This document shows, piece by piece, positions 39,317-49,114 of a stretch of 64,000 bases of DNA (positions are counted from its first letter, which is position 1; every line of letters begins with the position of its first letter). The notes beneath the pieces were generated by a model that saw nothing but the letters and a program-made list of their open reading frames with translations, had not been told where the DNA came from and searched no databases. The translations under genes and the position numbers were made by a program. Source of the DNA: Pectobacterium zantedeschiae (GTDB lineage Bacteria; Pseudomonadota; Gammaproteobacteria; Enterobacterales; Enterobacteriaceae); contig NZ_NWTM01000001.1 of assembly GCF_004137795.1 (NCBI RefSeq), forward strand, positions 2,593,229 through 2,657,228, in the 5' to 3' direction.

Positions 39317-39437
39317 CCATTTATATTGGCAACCGCCTGATTTCTGATAATTTACTCGTATTTTTGAATAATGAGGATGTTAATTTAATTTATCATTGGC
39401 TAATATCAGTTTCATAGAAAAATTATGGAAAATTTTT

Positions 39438-40469
39438 GTGACAACGATTAGAGATATTGCCCAAAAAGCCGGAGTGGCAGCATCAACCGTTTCTCGCGTG
39501 CTTAATAACGATCCAAGCCTGTCCATAACCAAAGAAAAGCGCCAGCTCATCAAGAAGATTGCCCATGAGTTGCTCTATTTGTCGCCCACGCAACGTAAGC
39601 AGCAGAAAAAAAAATTAGAGAACTCGCTTGTTGTACGATCTCATTACAAAATGGATAACGACAATTTATTACACCTCGCCGTCGTCCACTTTCTTACGCC
39701 CTCCGAAGAACTCAACGATCCTTATTTTACCGCAATGCGGATTGGCATTGAAAATCGCTGCCATCACTTTAATATTTCGTTGCGAAATATATTCACCACC
39801 AATTTATCATCCAATAGCCATACGTTATCTCAGGCACAGGCGATTATTTGCGTAGGACATTTTAGCGATGATGATATCTCCTTAATCTATTCATTAAATA
39901 AAAATTTGATTTTTATTGATTCCGCTCCCCTCGATAAAAAATGTGACGCTGTGATTTTTGACCGGGAAGCGGCTGCACGCGAAGTATTACACTACATTGT
40001 TCAAAGCGGTGCTGCGCGCCCTGCATTTATCGGGAACAATGAGAGCCGATTGCATGTATTTCAAAAAGTGACCCAAGAATACGGAATCTACCATGAATCA
40101 CGGTGTAAGGTCAGTCAGCTATTCTGTATTGAATCCGGCTATCAGGCGATGAATGAGTTGCTACAACAAAAAGAATGGCCCGATGTCGTATTCGCCGCGA
40201 CAGACATTATCGCTATCGGCGTGTACCGTGCGATTCAAGAGAAAGGCATTTCTATTCCCAAAAAAATAAAGGTGATTGGTATGAATGATATTCCTATGGC
40301 GCAGCACCTCAACCCCAGTTTGACCACAATGCGACTCTATCCCACCGAAATGGGCGAAGCCGCCGTCGATCTGTTTTTAGAACTTGTGTCAGGACGCCAG
40401 TATAAGAAACACGTACAGATTGGGTATGACATGATCTGGCGTGAAAGTTTCACACTCAATACGATATAA
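39438..40469 (+). CDS. LacI/GalR-family transcriptional repressor
   Basis: A DNA-binding regulator with N-terminal helix-turn-helix (TIRDIAQKAGVAASTVSRVL, EbgR/GalR type) and a periplasmic-binding-protein-like effector domain. I chose the GTG at 39438 (343 residues) since GGA lies nine bases upstream and the protein then starts at the helix-turn-helix. An ATG at 39396 would add 14 residues. It faces the galactan operon end to end, so it probably responds to galactose or galacto-oligosaccharides (compare GanR of Dickeya); that is inference. Confidence 0.88.
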   Translation: MTTIRDIAQKAGVAASTVSRVLNNDPSLSITKEKRQLIKKIAHELLYLSPTQRKQQKKKLENSLVVRSHYKMDNDNLLHLAVVHFLTPSEELNDPYFTAMRIGIENRCHHFNISLRNIFTTNLSSNSHTLSQAQAIICVGHFSDDDISLIYSLNKNLIFIDSAPLDKKCDAVIFDREAAAREVLHYIVQSGAARPAFIGNNESRLHVFQKVTQEYGIYHESRCKVSQLFCIESGYQAMNELLQQKEWPDVVFAATDIIAIGVYRAIQEKGISIPKKIKVIGMNDIPMAQHLNPSLTTMRLYPTEMGEAAVDLFLELVSGRQYKKHVQIGYDMIWRESFTLNTI

Positions 40470-40484
40470 CGGTGCCAATTTCTA

Positions 40485-40550
40485 TATCCGTCATACGTCA
40501 AGTTGTCTGTACATTAGCTACGTTTAGTCACCCGAATCACTTACCTGAAG
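40485..40550 (-). repeat. Truncated ERIC remnant
   Basis: Reverse-oriented ERIC fragment: CCGTCATACGTCAAGTTG is the complement of the right end, followed by the TCACCCGAATCACTTACCTG core. The rest is lost. Confidence 0.7.
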
Positions 40551-40559
40551 AGGTAATGT

Positions 40560-40584
40560 GGCCACGCAAGTAAATTGCGCGGCC
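40560..40584. terminator. Hairpin between the LacI regulator and galactanase genes
   Basis: GGCCACGCAA and TTGCGCGGCC pair around GTAAA with one mismatch. It sits between convergent genes but lacks a T run. Confidence 0.5.
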
Positions 40585-40592
40585 GGAGAACA

Positions 40593-42116
40593 TCAATTAG
40601 CGGTTATTTTCCATAGCTGATTCCATCCGCCGTTATCACTCCATTGAATACCGGCTGCGCCATTCTCTGTCGAACGGCTGCTGACATCCAAAAGCTTTCC
40701 GCTATTTCTATTCATGATTTTATAATAGCCATCACCAGCATCCAAAATCAGCCACTGCTGGCTAAAATGTCCGGTGTTGTACATTTGGATAATTTGCGCC
40801 CCATCGTCATTAGCACTGGAGGCAATATCGATGTACTTTCCACTATTAACATTCACCAGATTAAAATAACCATTACCAATCGCGCTAAAATAAAACCGCT
40901 GGCTGTCCCAGCTGCTATCGCTGTATTGTTCAAGCAATGCGCTATCTTCCTTCGAACCGCCCACGACATTGAGCGATTTACCACTGTTCCGATTAGCGAT
41001 CTTATAGCGGGTTCCGTTAATAAAATTGATTTGAGATTCGGCAAACGCATCCAGTGCACGGGTAAATTGCAATACATTGTTTGAAACGCGTGTCGTCGTG
41101 CCTAGAGCATAACCATCCGGCAACACGCTGGCATTACCCGCAGGTTCCCAATAAAAAACCCCAATCCCTTTATTTCCCGGCACCGCTTTAACAAGATTAA
41201 TCGTATCCTTAATCGTCCAGTAACTGTCTGTCGGGTTAGTTTCCAAACCACCGACTTCAACAACCATGACTTCCTTACCATACCTACTCGCCATATCATT
41301 GAGATTGCTAGCCAGTGCGCCAGTCAGCTCCCAATAGTTCTTCCCCTCCCAATAGGGGTAGAATGAAAAGCCAATCACATCGGTTTTCCCACCGTACGTG
41401 GTGAGGAAATTGTCAAAAAACCAGCGAGAGTTTGCATTATTATCCCCATGCGCCAAATGGCTGATCACCTTAGAGGAAGGGCTGACCGCTTTAACCGCAT
41501 CATAGCCCGTATTCAGTAGCTGCGTTAAATTGGCAAACCGACTGGTACTGCCTTCCGGTAGTAAAATTCCCGGATTCATTTCGTTACCGACCTGCACCCA
41601 CTCCGGCGTCACACCTGCGGATATCAACGCGCTCATCACCTCATGTGTATGATTATAAACGGCCGTCGTTAATTGACTCAGATTGTAGTTCGCCCACGCC
41701 GCAGGCTTGATTTGATGGCCTGGATCCGCGAAAACATCGCTGTAGTGAAAATCCACCATGACGCGCATTCCCATCGCTTTGGCACGCTGTGCGGCTGCTA
41801 TCACGCGAGCTTTATCCGTATAGCCGAGCAGCGTCCAGGTCGTATTATCTTTATGCCATAATGCGCTGGGATCAGGATTAACAAAAATACGCAATCGCAC
41901 GGCGTTTATGCCGTGATCGCGTAATATCTGCAATACATCACGCGGAGTTCCGGCATCGTCACGCCAGCTCACCCCACGATCTTCCAATTGCTTTACCCAG
42001 CCAATATCTGCACCGTAAGCAAACGGCTGCGCGGCTTTCGCCAGATTGGCTACCATGAACCCTATAAATAGCATTAACAATATAGAGATAATTCCTGAAT
42101 AATTATTCTTTTTCAT
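40593..42116 (-). CDS. Secreted GH53 endo-beta-1,4-galactanase with ricin-type lectin domain
   Basis: This enzyme cuts beta-1,4-galactan side chains of pectin outside the cell. Of 507 residues, a signal peptide (ends about 29, AKAAQ) is followed by a GH53 barrel (about 30-375; acid/base E179 in QVGNEMNPG, nucleophile E287 in MVVEVGG). The C-terminal beta-trefoil (about 376-507) has three repeats of the type NRNSGKSLNV, NVNSGKYIDI, NRNSGKLLDV. The lectin tail presumably holds the enzyme on cell-wall galactan. It is last in the transporter operon. Confidence 0.92.
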   Translation of the reverse strand: MKKNNYSGIISILLMLFIGFMVANLAKAAQPFAYGADIGWVKQLEDRGVSWRDDAGTPRDVLQILRDHGINAVRLRIFVNPDPSALWHKDNTTWTLLGYTDKARVIAAAQRAKAMGMRVMVDFHYSDVFADPGHQIKPAAWANYNLSQLTTAVYNHTHEVMSALISAGVTPEWVQVGNEMNPGILLPEGSTSRFANLTQLLNTGYDAVKAVSPSSKVISHLAHGDNNANSRWFFDNFLTTYGGKTDVIGFSFYPYWEGKNYWELTGALASNLNDMASRYGKEVMVVEVGGLETNPTDSYWTIKDTINLVKAVPGNKGIGVFYWEPAGNASVLPDGYALGTTTRVSNNVLQFTRALDAFAESQINFINGTRYKIANRNSGKSLNVVGGSKEDSALLEQYSDSSWDSQRFYFSAIGNGYFNLVNVNSGKYIDIASSANDDGAQIIQMYNTGHFSQQWLILDAGDGYYKIMNRNSGKLLDVSSRSTENGAAGIQWSDNGGWNQLWKITAN

Positions 42117-42220
42117 TTATTTCTCCTTGAGACGATACTCTTAAATGGTATTTATCACGTGAGCATAGAGGGACAGATTAAAAACAGAGGAGATATTTAT
42201 AAAAAACATCGCATAATAAG

Positions 42221-42248
42221 CCAGGCAGCCAACATTAATGGCTGCTTA
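42221..42248 (-). terminator. Hairpin between the ATPase and galactanase genes
   Basis: GCAGCCA and TGGCTGC pair around TTAATGT (minus strand). It lacks a strong T tract, so it is probably an attenuator or stabiliser in the 208-base gap before the galactanase gene. Confidence 0.5.
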
Positions 42249-42324
42249 GCTAATTTCCTGACCTTTTCACTTATTCAACATGGCGTTTTATATGGCGTTA
42301 CTCTCGCCATTACAGAGACTTCCC

Positions 42325-43410
42325 TTAATTAATTCGCTTTCCATTTTCATCAAAAAAATGAAGATGTTCGCTACGGCATGTGAGCGGAATCGTTGAGTAA
42401 GGAACAATACTATTGTCACCCGACAAATGTACTTTGAAATGATTAACGCCAGAATAAGCGCCAAAAATATACGTGGCATTACCCAGCCTTTCTGTTACTT
42501 CGCTATTGATCGACAGGCTAACATCTCCTCCTTCCGAATCAATACTGAGATGTTCGGGGCGAATACCTACAGTAATTTTCTGATCGATGCGCAATCCGTG
42601 GCTAGCCAGATTAACGGAAAGCGTATTGAGTTTATTAATCAAGATGCTCACCTTATTTCCTTCAACCTGTAATACTTCACCAGGTAGAAAATTCATATTT
42701 GGCGAACCGATAAAACCGGCAACAAAAAGATTCTCCGGCTTATGGTATAGCTCCATCGGTGTGCCAACCTGCTCAATATATCCTTTATTTAACACCACGA
42801 TTTTATCCGCCAGCGTCATCGCTTCCACTTGATCGTGTGTCACATAGATCATGGTATTACGCATTTCCTGGTGCAGCCTGGCAATCTGTAAACGCATTTC
42901 CACGCGTAATTCGGCGTCGAGGTTTGATAGAGGCTCATCGAATAAGAACACTTTAGGATCGCGTACAATTGCCCGACCAATCGCAACACGCTGACGTTGT
43001 CCACCAGACAGTTGTTTCGGTGTCCGATCTAATAAGGCTTCGAGTTGGAGCGTCATCGCAGCCTTTCGCACCATTTTTTCGACTTCGGCTTTCGGGTGTC
43101 CATTCATTCTCAGCCCAAACCCCATATTTTGAGCCACTGTCATATGCGGGTATAGCGCATAGGATTGGAAAACCATCGCAATCCCTCGCTCTGCGGGATC
43201 AAAATGGTTAACTAAACGGTTATCAATATGAATTTCACCGTCCGTAATCTCTTCAAGTCCAGCAATCATTCTCAGCAACGTCGATTTACCACATCCCGAT
43301 GGGCCAACGAATACCACAAACTCGCCAGAATTAATTTCAAGATTGATACGATGGATCGTCTCCGTCTTATCGTAACGTTTCACTATATTTTTTAGTAAAA
43401 TATCAGCCAT
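42325..43410 (-). CDS. MalK/UgpC-type ABC transporter ATPase
   Basis: This cytoplasmic ATPase for oligosaccharide import has 361 residues. Walker A is GPSGCGKST, signature LSGGQRQR, Walker [12 protein letters not shown] and switch [13 protein letters not shown]-terminal TOBE/OB regulatory domain (about 235-361) is typical of the CUT1 sugar group. It follows the two permease genes, so it energises this galacto-oligosaccharide system (GanK-like). Confidence 0.93.
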   Translation of the reverse strand: MADILLKNIVKRYDKTETIHRINLEINSGEFVVFVGPSGCGKSTLLRMIAGLEEITDGEIHIDNRLVNHFDPAERGIAMVFQSYALYPHMTVAQNMGFGLRMNGHPKAEVEKMVRKAAMTLQLEALLDRTPKQLSGGQRQRVAIGRAIVRDPKVFLFDEPLSNLDAELRVEMRLQIARLHQEMRNTMIYVTHDQVEAMTLADKIVVLNKGYIEQVGTPMELYHKPENLFVAGFIGSPNMNFLPGEVLQVEGNKVSILINKLNTLSVNLASHGLRIDQKITVGIRPEHLSIDSEGGDVSLSINSEVTERLGNATYIFGAYSGVNHFKVHLSGDNSIVPYSTIPLTCRSEHLHFFDENGKRIN

Positions 43411-43446
43411 GTGAACCTCAAACTTTAATTTTCCATTGAGAGCGAA

Positions 43447-44259
43447 TTACTTTACCGCTCCCGTCATGCTGGCGATAAATTGCTTCTGCATGGCAAAGAA
43501 GATAAGTAAACTGGGAAGGGTAGAAATAACCGTTCCAACCATAATCAATCCGAAATCTGGAGAGTAAGCGGAAGCAAAGCTCGATAACACCAGATTGATC
43601 GTTTTTAATTCATTGGATTGAAGGACAATAAGCGGCCAGAGAAAAGCATTCCACGACGTCATGAAAACAATAATAAAAGCGGCAGAATAGCTGGCACGCA
43701 TAATCGGCACGTAGACGTACAGGAAAATTTTCCACTCAGCGACGCTTTCCACTCGCGCAGCATCAATCAACTCTCTCGGAAACGTTTTAGTACATTGCCT
43801 AAAGTAGAAAATAATAAATGCCCCAGCCACTGTCGGCATGATCACGGCAAAGTGCGTATCCAGTAAGCCAGCTTTACCAAACATGGTGAAAAGCGGGATC
43901 ATTAATGCCGCAAACGGAATCATCATCGTCGTTAATAGCGCCACGTAGACACGTTCACGATTCTTGCTGGCATAAATTTCAAACGCATAGCCTGCGATAG
44001 AGCACACGACAAGCGTTGACACCGTACTGATCAACGCAATTTTTGACGTGTTCCAGAACACCAGCGCCAGATCCACCTGACTCGTCAAATTGGTAAAATT
44101 GACCAGTAATTGATCGCCAAACGTGAATTTCCCCATATTGATTTGGCTGGTGCTATTGGTACTGGATACCACCATCCAATAAAACGGGAAAAGCGAGAAA
44201 ATGCTCATCAACACGAGAAATGCATGCATCAACATGCTATTAACCTTACTTTTTCTCAT
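43447..44259 (-). CDS. Sugar ABC transporter permease, MalG type
   Basis: This inner-membrane permease of a CUT1 sugar importer has 270 residues and six TM helices. The EAA loop is in ELIDAARVESVAEWKIFLYV. One base separates its start from the upstream permease stop. It probably corresponds to GanG of Dickeya, inferred from the order and the linked galactanase. Confidence 0.92.
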   Translation of the reverse strand: MRKSKVNSMLMHAFLVLMSIFSLFPFYWMVVSSTNSTSQINMGKFTFGDQLLVNFTNLTSQVDLALVFWNTSKIALISTVSTLVVCSIAGYAFEIYASKNRERVYVALLTTMMIPFAALMIPLFTMFGKAGLLDTHFAVIMPTVAGAFIIFYFRQCTKTFPRELIDAARVESVAEWKIFLYVYVPIMRASYSAAFIIVFMTSWNAFLWPLIVLQSNELKTINLVLSSFASAYSPDFGLIMVGTVISTLPSLLIFFAMQKQFIASMTGAVK

Positions 44260-44260
44260 A

Positions 44261-45148
44261 TTATCCCTTCCGTGCCGCTTTAAATTGAATCAGCGCCAGT
44301 ATTGCTGAAAAAACGACAATCACGTACGACACCGTTGCCGCATAACCAAAGTTAGGCACAAACTTGAATGACAGGTTATAAATATAAAGCGATAACGTCA
44401 GCGTCGCATTTGCCGGACCGCCATTCGTGATATTCATGGCTTCATCAAACAGCTGTAGTGTGCCAATCGTAGATGTCACACTGGTAAAAAGAATCACTGG
44501 TTTCAATAATGGTATAGTGATGAAAAAGAATTGCTTAATTGGACTAACGCCATCGACTCTGGCGGCCTCATAAATCGATTTGTCAATATTCTGCATAGCG
44601 GAAAGATAGAATATCATGTTATATCCCGTCCAACGCCATGTAATGGCAATAATGATAGTCACCTTCGCCCAGAAAGGATCAGAGAGCCACGGAATGGGAT
44701 CATCAATAACATGAATAAACATCAAGAATGAATTAATCACACCATCCAGTTCAAACATACTCTTGAAAAGAATCGAGTAGGCAACCAACGATGTCACACA
44801 GGGTAAAAAGATCGCTATTCTAAACCACTGACGATATTTAAGCTGAGACGAATTCAGGCAAGAAGAAATGGCTAGTGATAGCAAAATCATAATCGGAACC
44901 TGGATCACCAGAAATGTCAACGTATTCCAAAGTGCCGTTTTAAACATCGGATCATTGAATAAACGAATGATATTTCCCAGGCCAACAAATTGTGTCACCA
45001 CACCACGGCCAGACTGAAAAGAGAGCCAAAGTGATTTGAAAATAGGGTATATCGTCATTAGGGCAATTAACCCAACGGCTATAGAGACAAAAGCCCAGCC
45101 GTTGATGTTATAAAGCCTATTCATTTTAGGTTTATACATCATTATCAC
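44261..45148 (-). CDS. Sugar ABC transporter permease, MalF type
   Basis: This is the partner permease, with 295 residues and six TM helices. The EAA loop is in SIYEAARVDGVSPIKQFFFI. The start is uncertain: ATGs at 45148, 45139 and 45124 are in frame and none has a strong ribosome binding site; the later ones keep all TM helices. It is GanF-like by position. Confidence 0.9.
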   Translation of the reverse strand: MIMMYKPKMNRLYNINGWAFVSIAVGLIALMTIYPIFKSLWLSFQSGRGVVTQFVGLGNIIRLFNDPMFKTALWNTLTFLVIQVPIMILLSLAISSCLNSSQLKYRQWFRIAIFLPCVTSLVAYSILFKSMFELDGVINSFLMFIHVIDDPIPWLSDPFWAKVTIIIAITWRWTGYNMIFYLSAMQNIDKSIYEAARVDGVSPIKQFFFITIPLLKPVILFTSVTSTIGTLQLFDEAMNITNGGPANATLTLSLYIYNLSFKFVPNFGYAATVSYVIVVFSAILALIQFKAARKG

Positions 45149-45205
45149 ACCATCGATTTCTGGAGAGAAATACTTGAGGGCTTCCCGCCCTCAAGCTCAC
45201 ACTCG

Positions 45206-46471
45206 CTACTGCATAATCTGATTTTTTAATGCAGTTTCGGCGCGTTTTAAAACATCATCGACAGAATCGCCTTTCAGTAATGCAGGTATTTCAGCCGCAA
45301 TTGCGTTATCAACTTCCTGGGTATACATACCGTAGGAGACCTGTGGAATTTCAGTCACCCATTTAGAGAAATCAGCAAATACCGGTTGCCCGCCAAAGAA
45401 CGGATCTTTTACTGCATAAGCGGGGCCAGAAGTAGCGGGAAGGAAGGTCGCAAGCGCACCGCGATCAACCAACAGGGTTTGATACATATTGCTATCTGCC
45501 GCGAAGGTTTTCTGCAAAAATTCAATCGCCTGTTTAGTATTTTTGCCACCCTTCAATACATACCAGCTCGATCCCCCCTGATTGGAGGCATGTGTCGCGT
45601 TGTCGAGATTCAACCGTGGGATCGGCGCGACACGCCATTTTCCTTTCTGATCTTCAGCGCTTTTAATTGAACCAATCACCCATACACCAGAAACCACACT
45701 CGCCGATTTTCCGGCATTAAAACTCCCCACAAAACTCGACCAACCAGAGATAGGGCGTGCAATTTTCGCGTCATTAATCGCTTTAATCGTTTTTAACGTT
45801 TCTTTTAGTGCCGCGTTTTTAGTGAGATTGAGTTGCCCTTGGTTATCGAAGAACCACTCTCCGCCGGACTGCATCATAATATGAGGAAGAACCACATCGT
45901 TCATATCGTAGGTCAACATATCAACACCGGTTTTCGCTTTTACCTGCTTACCAATCTCAATATATTTATCCCAGGTAATATTCACCATATCACTCTCTTT
46001 ATATCCGGCAGCCTCCAGATAATCGAGTCGATAGAACATTCCCGCCACGCCGGAATCAAAAGGAACACCGTATACCTTATTCCCCACCGTCATCACTTTT
46101 GTTTTATAAGGTGCAAACTGGCTGTAATCGATAGCATCCTGCAATGGGATAAACGAATCAGGATAAGCCTGAAGATATTTCTGAGCATTATAATCTTCAA
46201 TAAGCACAATATCAGGAAGAGAGTTTTTAACGCCTGAAGCCAACATGGTATTTAATTTCTGCTCAATATCTTCTTTCCCCGAGTCGATCACTTTCAGACT
46301 AAAACTTGGGTCGGCTTTTTTATATATCGACGATGCTTCATGCATTGCCGCGACATTGAAGTTAGGATCCCAGGCCCACACGGAGACTTCAGCAGCCAAG
46401 CTGTGACTCGATAAGCCCAGCGTGAGAAATGAAACTGCAAATAGGGTAGATACTTTATTCTTGATCTTCAT
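45206..46471 (-). CDS. Periplasmic oligosaccharide-binding protein of the galactan operon
   Basis: This is the substrate-binding protein of the CUT1 importer, family 1 extracellular solute-binding fold, 421 residues. The signal peptide ends SLAAE (about 27). It is first in the operon binding protein-permease-permease-ATPase-galactanase. Specificity for galacto-oligosaccharides is inferred from the linked GH53 enzyme. Confidence 0.92.
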   Translation of the reverse strand: MKIKNKVSTLFAVSFLTLGLSSHSLAAEVSVWAWDPNFNVAAMHEASSIYKKADPSFSLKVIDSGKEDIEQKLNTMLASGVKNSLPDIVLIEDYNAQKYLQAYPDSFIPLQDAIDYSQFAPYKTKVMTVGNKVYGVPFDSGVAGMFYRLDYLEAAGYKESDMVNITWDKYIEIGKQVKAKTGVDMLTYDMNDVVLPHIMMQSGGEWFFDNQGQLNLTKNAALKETLKTIKAINDAKIARPISGWSSFVGSFNAGKSASVVSGVWVIGSIKSAEDQKGKWRVAPIPRLNLDNATHASNQGGSSWYVLKGGKNTKQAIEFLQKTFAADSNMYQTLLVDRGALATFLPATSGPAYAVKDPFFGGQPVFADFSKWVTEIPQVSYGMYTQEVDNAIAAEIPALLKGDSVDDVLKRAETALKNQIMQ

Positions 46472-46816
46472 CAGAGCAGTCCTTCTTTACTTTTTGTAAA
46501 GAGAGAATATGAGTTACTGCATAATGAAGCAACGAGTTACACCGCTTACATTCTTTCATCCGGTGATACGGGTCACACAACAGGGAGAAAAATGACTAAA
46601 TATTCGATCTGAATACAAAAAATTTAGGAAAAATTTCCTTCAATAAAACCCATGCCAGCCAATAAAAATGATTAAAATAAAAACAAAAAACGACATATAC
46701 CATTGAAAATAAAAAAGAAAATGAAATCAAAAAAAGATTACTCAGCTAATATTCACCATACTTACACCTTCACCATCAAATAACGCAAAAATGAAAACGT
46801 TACCACACTAAATCAA
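46472..46816 (-). promoter_or_regulatory. Promoter region of the galactan operon
   Basis: Very AT-rich non-coding region. A near-perfect CRP site (GGTGATACGGGTCACA) lies at 46563-46578, about 90 bases before the binding-protein gene. A LacI-type half-palindrome (ATGAAAACGTTACCA) at 46791-46805 is a weak operator candidate for the regulator at 39438. Confidence 0.5.
46563..46578 (-). promoter_or_regulatory. CRP site of the galactan operon
   Basis: GGTGA-N6-TCACA matches nine of ten consensus positions (TGTGA-N6-TCACA) and lies in the promoter region of the sugar operon. Confidence 0.65.
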
Positions 46817-46844
46817 GCGGCACAGGGGGATACCCGAGTGCCGC
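46817..46844 (-). terminator. Terminator downstream of nudK
   Basis: GCGGCAC and GTGCCGC pair around a 14-base loop directly after the nudK stop, followed on the minus strand by TTGATTT. Confidence 0.65.
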
Positions 46845-46853
46845 AAAACATGC

Positions 46854-47435
46854 CTACGCTTTGGCAAACCAATCGCGGATGATCGCGTGCTGTAGCAACA
46901 TGATGGTTTTGCCGTCTTTAATCCGGCCATCGTTCATCATTTCAACGGCTTCGCTGAACGGCAATTCCAGCACTTCGATATCTTCATCTTCCACACCACC
47001 GCCGGAATTATCCCGTAGCGATTCATCGTATTCGGCAGCAAAGAAGTGCAGCCGTTCTGTGACACCACCGGGCGACATATAGGCATCAAACAGCTTCTCA
47101 ACGTTACCGACCGCATAACCGGTTTCTTCTATCGCCTCGTTACGGATGCACTCTTCGGGCGAATGATCGTCCAGCAAACCGGCACAGGCTTCCAGCAGCA
47201 TGCCGCTTTCGTTGCCGTTAACATAGGTGGGAATACGGAATTGTCGAGTCAGAATCACCGTGCCTTTCGCCCGGTTGTACAGCAGAATCGTTGCGCCGTC
47301 GCCACGATCGTAAACCTCACGAATTTGGCGCACTACACCACCATTCTTTCTTTTCAAATCAAAAACATACTTGTGAAGGATAAACCAGTGGTCGGATAGC
47401 AGCTTCTTTTCGACTATATCAATGGGAGACGGCAT
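46854..47435 (-). CDS. nudK: GDP-mannose pyrophosphatase NudK
   Basis: This cytoplasmic Nudix hydrolase splits GDP-mannose into GMP and mannose-1-phosphate. The 193 residues are close to E. coli NudK. The variant Nudix box [20 protein letters not shown] is followed by the NudK block [14 protein letters not shown]. It stands alone, with its terminator at 46817. No neighbour explains a special role. Confidence 0.93.
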   Translation of the reverse strand: MPSPIDIVEKKLLSDHWFILHKYVFDLKRKNGGVVRQIREVYDRGDGATILLYNRAKGTVILTRQFRIPTYVNGNESGMLLEACAGLLDDHSPEECIRNEAIEETGYAVGNVEKLFDAYMSPGGVTERLHFFAAEYDESLRDNSGGGVEDEDIEVLELPFSEAVEMMNDGRIKDGKTIMLLQHAIIRDWFAKA

Positions 47436-47644
47436 GCAAACACCTCGGTGATCGATGGCTGGGGGCTCATTTCATGTATAACGACGAAGCCATCATATCC
47501 CTTTTGGACTCCTGCATAAACGGGCAAGGAAACGTATTCCTAATGGAAAGAACGACATAGTTACGCACCAACCCTATGATATTCATGGTTTAGTCTCACG
47601 CTCTCATTCCGCTCTTTTCGTCCATCTGACGTTTATCGACTATG

Positions 47645-47680
47645 CTATACCTTAAATCAATCACGTTTCAGGAAGTCGCG
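47645..47680 (+). repeat. Degenerate ERIC left end
   Basis: CTATACCTTAAATCAATCAC followed by GTTTCAGGAAG resembles the ERIC left end (TATACCCTAAATAATTCGAG). The remainder is not recognisable. It is the only notable element in the 382-base gap between nudK and gldA. Confidence 0.5.
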
Positions 47681-47817
47681 CTGCGCTTTCGTTTCCGCCA
47701 TCACCATCACCACCGTCAATTTATCTCGTCATAACGCGCGTACCGCAACCGCCTTCCATGATTCACTCGGATTCAATACCGCATCACTTCTCCAACCACA
47801 TCATCGAGGTAGATAAC

Positions 47818-48915
47818 ATGAACCATTTCATTTTCTCTTCACCTAGAAAATATGTTCAGGGTCGCGGCGTACTGGATGAGCTGGGTGAACAACTCAAACC
47901 ACTGGGAACGAAAGCGTTTCTCATGGCGGACGGCGTTGTTTGGGACATTATCGGCCAGCGCGTTGATGCATCCCTCAAACAGGCAAGCATCGGTCACCAT
48001 TACGAGCGTTTTAACGGTGAGGCGTCCAGCAATGAAATCACCCGCCTTGCCAAGCTAGCGCGCGACGCAGGCACGAACATTATTGTCGGATTAGGCGGCG
48101 GTAAAACGCTAGATACGGCGAAAGCGGTCGCCGATGAGCTAAAACATAATGTCGCGATTGTCCCAACTGTAGCCTCAACAGATGCACCGTGCAGCGCGTT
48201 GTCCGTCATCTACACCGACGAGGGCGTGTTTGAGTCCTACCGCTTTTACGACAAAAACCCCGATCTGGTGTTGGTCGATACCGCAGTCTGTGCGCAGGCA
48301 CCTGCACGTCTGTTCGCCTCTGGCATTGCCGATGGTCTGGCAACCTTTGTCGAAGCACAGGCAGTTCTGCGCTCTCATGCCCTCTCCATGCTAGGCGGAA
48401 AACCTACGCTGGCGGGCATGGCGATTGCCGAAACCTGCGAAAAAACGCTGCTAACCTATGGCTACAGTGCTTATAAAGCAGTAGAAAAAGGCGTGGTGAC
48501 ACCCGCAGTAGAATCCGTAGTTGAAGCCAACACGCTGCTTTCCGGCCTGGGCTTTGAGAATGGCGGTCTGGCAGGCGCTCACGCCATCCACAACGGATTT
48601 ACCGCGATTAAAGGCGACATCCACCACCTCACTCACGGGGAAAAAGTCGCCTACGGTACACTGACACACATGGTGCTGGAACAACGTCCCGACGAGGAAA
48701 TCGCACGCTACATCCGTTTCTACCGCGCGATTAACATGCCAACACGGCTAAAAGATCTGCATCTGGAAAATGAGCCCTTTGAGAATCTGATCAAAGTGGG
48801 TGAACTGGCGTGCAGCGACGCCGACACGTTGAAAAATCTGGACCGCGGGTTAACGGCTGAAGACGTCGCCCACGCGATTGTTGCCGTCGATGCGTTCAGT
48901 AAAACTATCGCTTAG
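47818..48915 (+). CDS. gldA: Glycerol dehydrogenase
   Basis: This NAD-dependent zinc (iron-type fold) alcohol dehydrogenase oxidises glycerol to dihydroxyacetone. It has 365 residues from the ATG at 47818 behind GAGGT. The NAD-binding loop is GLGGGKTLDTAK, and the metal-ligand region is in SGIADGLATFVEA, GAHAIHNGF and LTHGEKVAYG. A longer frame open from 47758 has no ribosome binding site. It is a single gene, and no dihydroxyacetone kinase is adjacent. Confidence 0.95.
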   Translation: MNHFIFSSPRKYVQGRGVLDELGEQLKPLGTKAFLMADGVVWDIIGQRVDASLKQASIGHHYERFNGEASSNEITRLAKLARDAGTNIIVGLGGGKTLDTAKAVADELKHNVAIVPTVASTDAPCSALSVIYTDEGVFESYRFYDKNPDLVLVDTAVCAQAPARLFASGIADGLATFVEAQAVLRSHALSMLGGKPTLAGMAIAETCEKTLLTYGYSAYKAVEKGVVTPAVESVVEANTLLSGLGFENGGLAGAHAIHNGFTAIKGDIHHLTHGEKVAYGTLTHMVLEQRPDEEIARYIRFYRAINMPTRLKDLHLENEPFENLIKVGELACSDADTLKNLDRGLTAEDVAHAIVAVDAFSKTIA

Positions 48916-48931
48916 CCGTAACCACGGTAAA

Positions 48932-48974
48932 AAGCCTGACGTCAGCGAAATCGATCCAATGGCGTCGGGCTTGG
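48932..48974 (+). terminator. Hairpin after gldA
   Basis: AAGCC-T-GACG pairs with CGTC-G-GGCTT around a loop of about 21 bases, 20 bases past the gldA stop. Confidence 0.5.
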
Positions 48975-49114
48975 TATACCAGATGTGCCCTTCTCTCCAT
49001 ATCACGGCCACAAAACATTCTCTCTGCGTCATCAACCTGCTCACGACTATTCACTTTTATTTGATGAGAAAACGGGCAGGATAACGACATGTTCTCTGTA
49101 TTTTGGGTTGTCGC

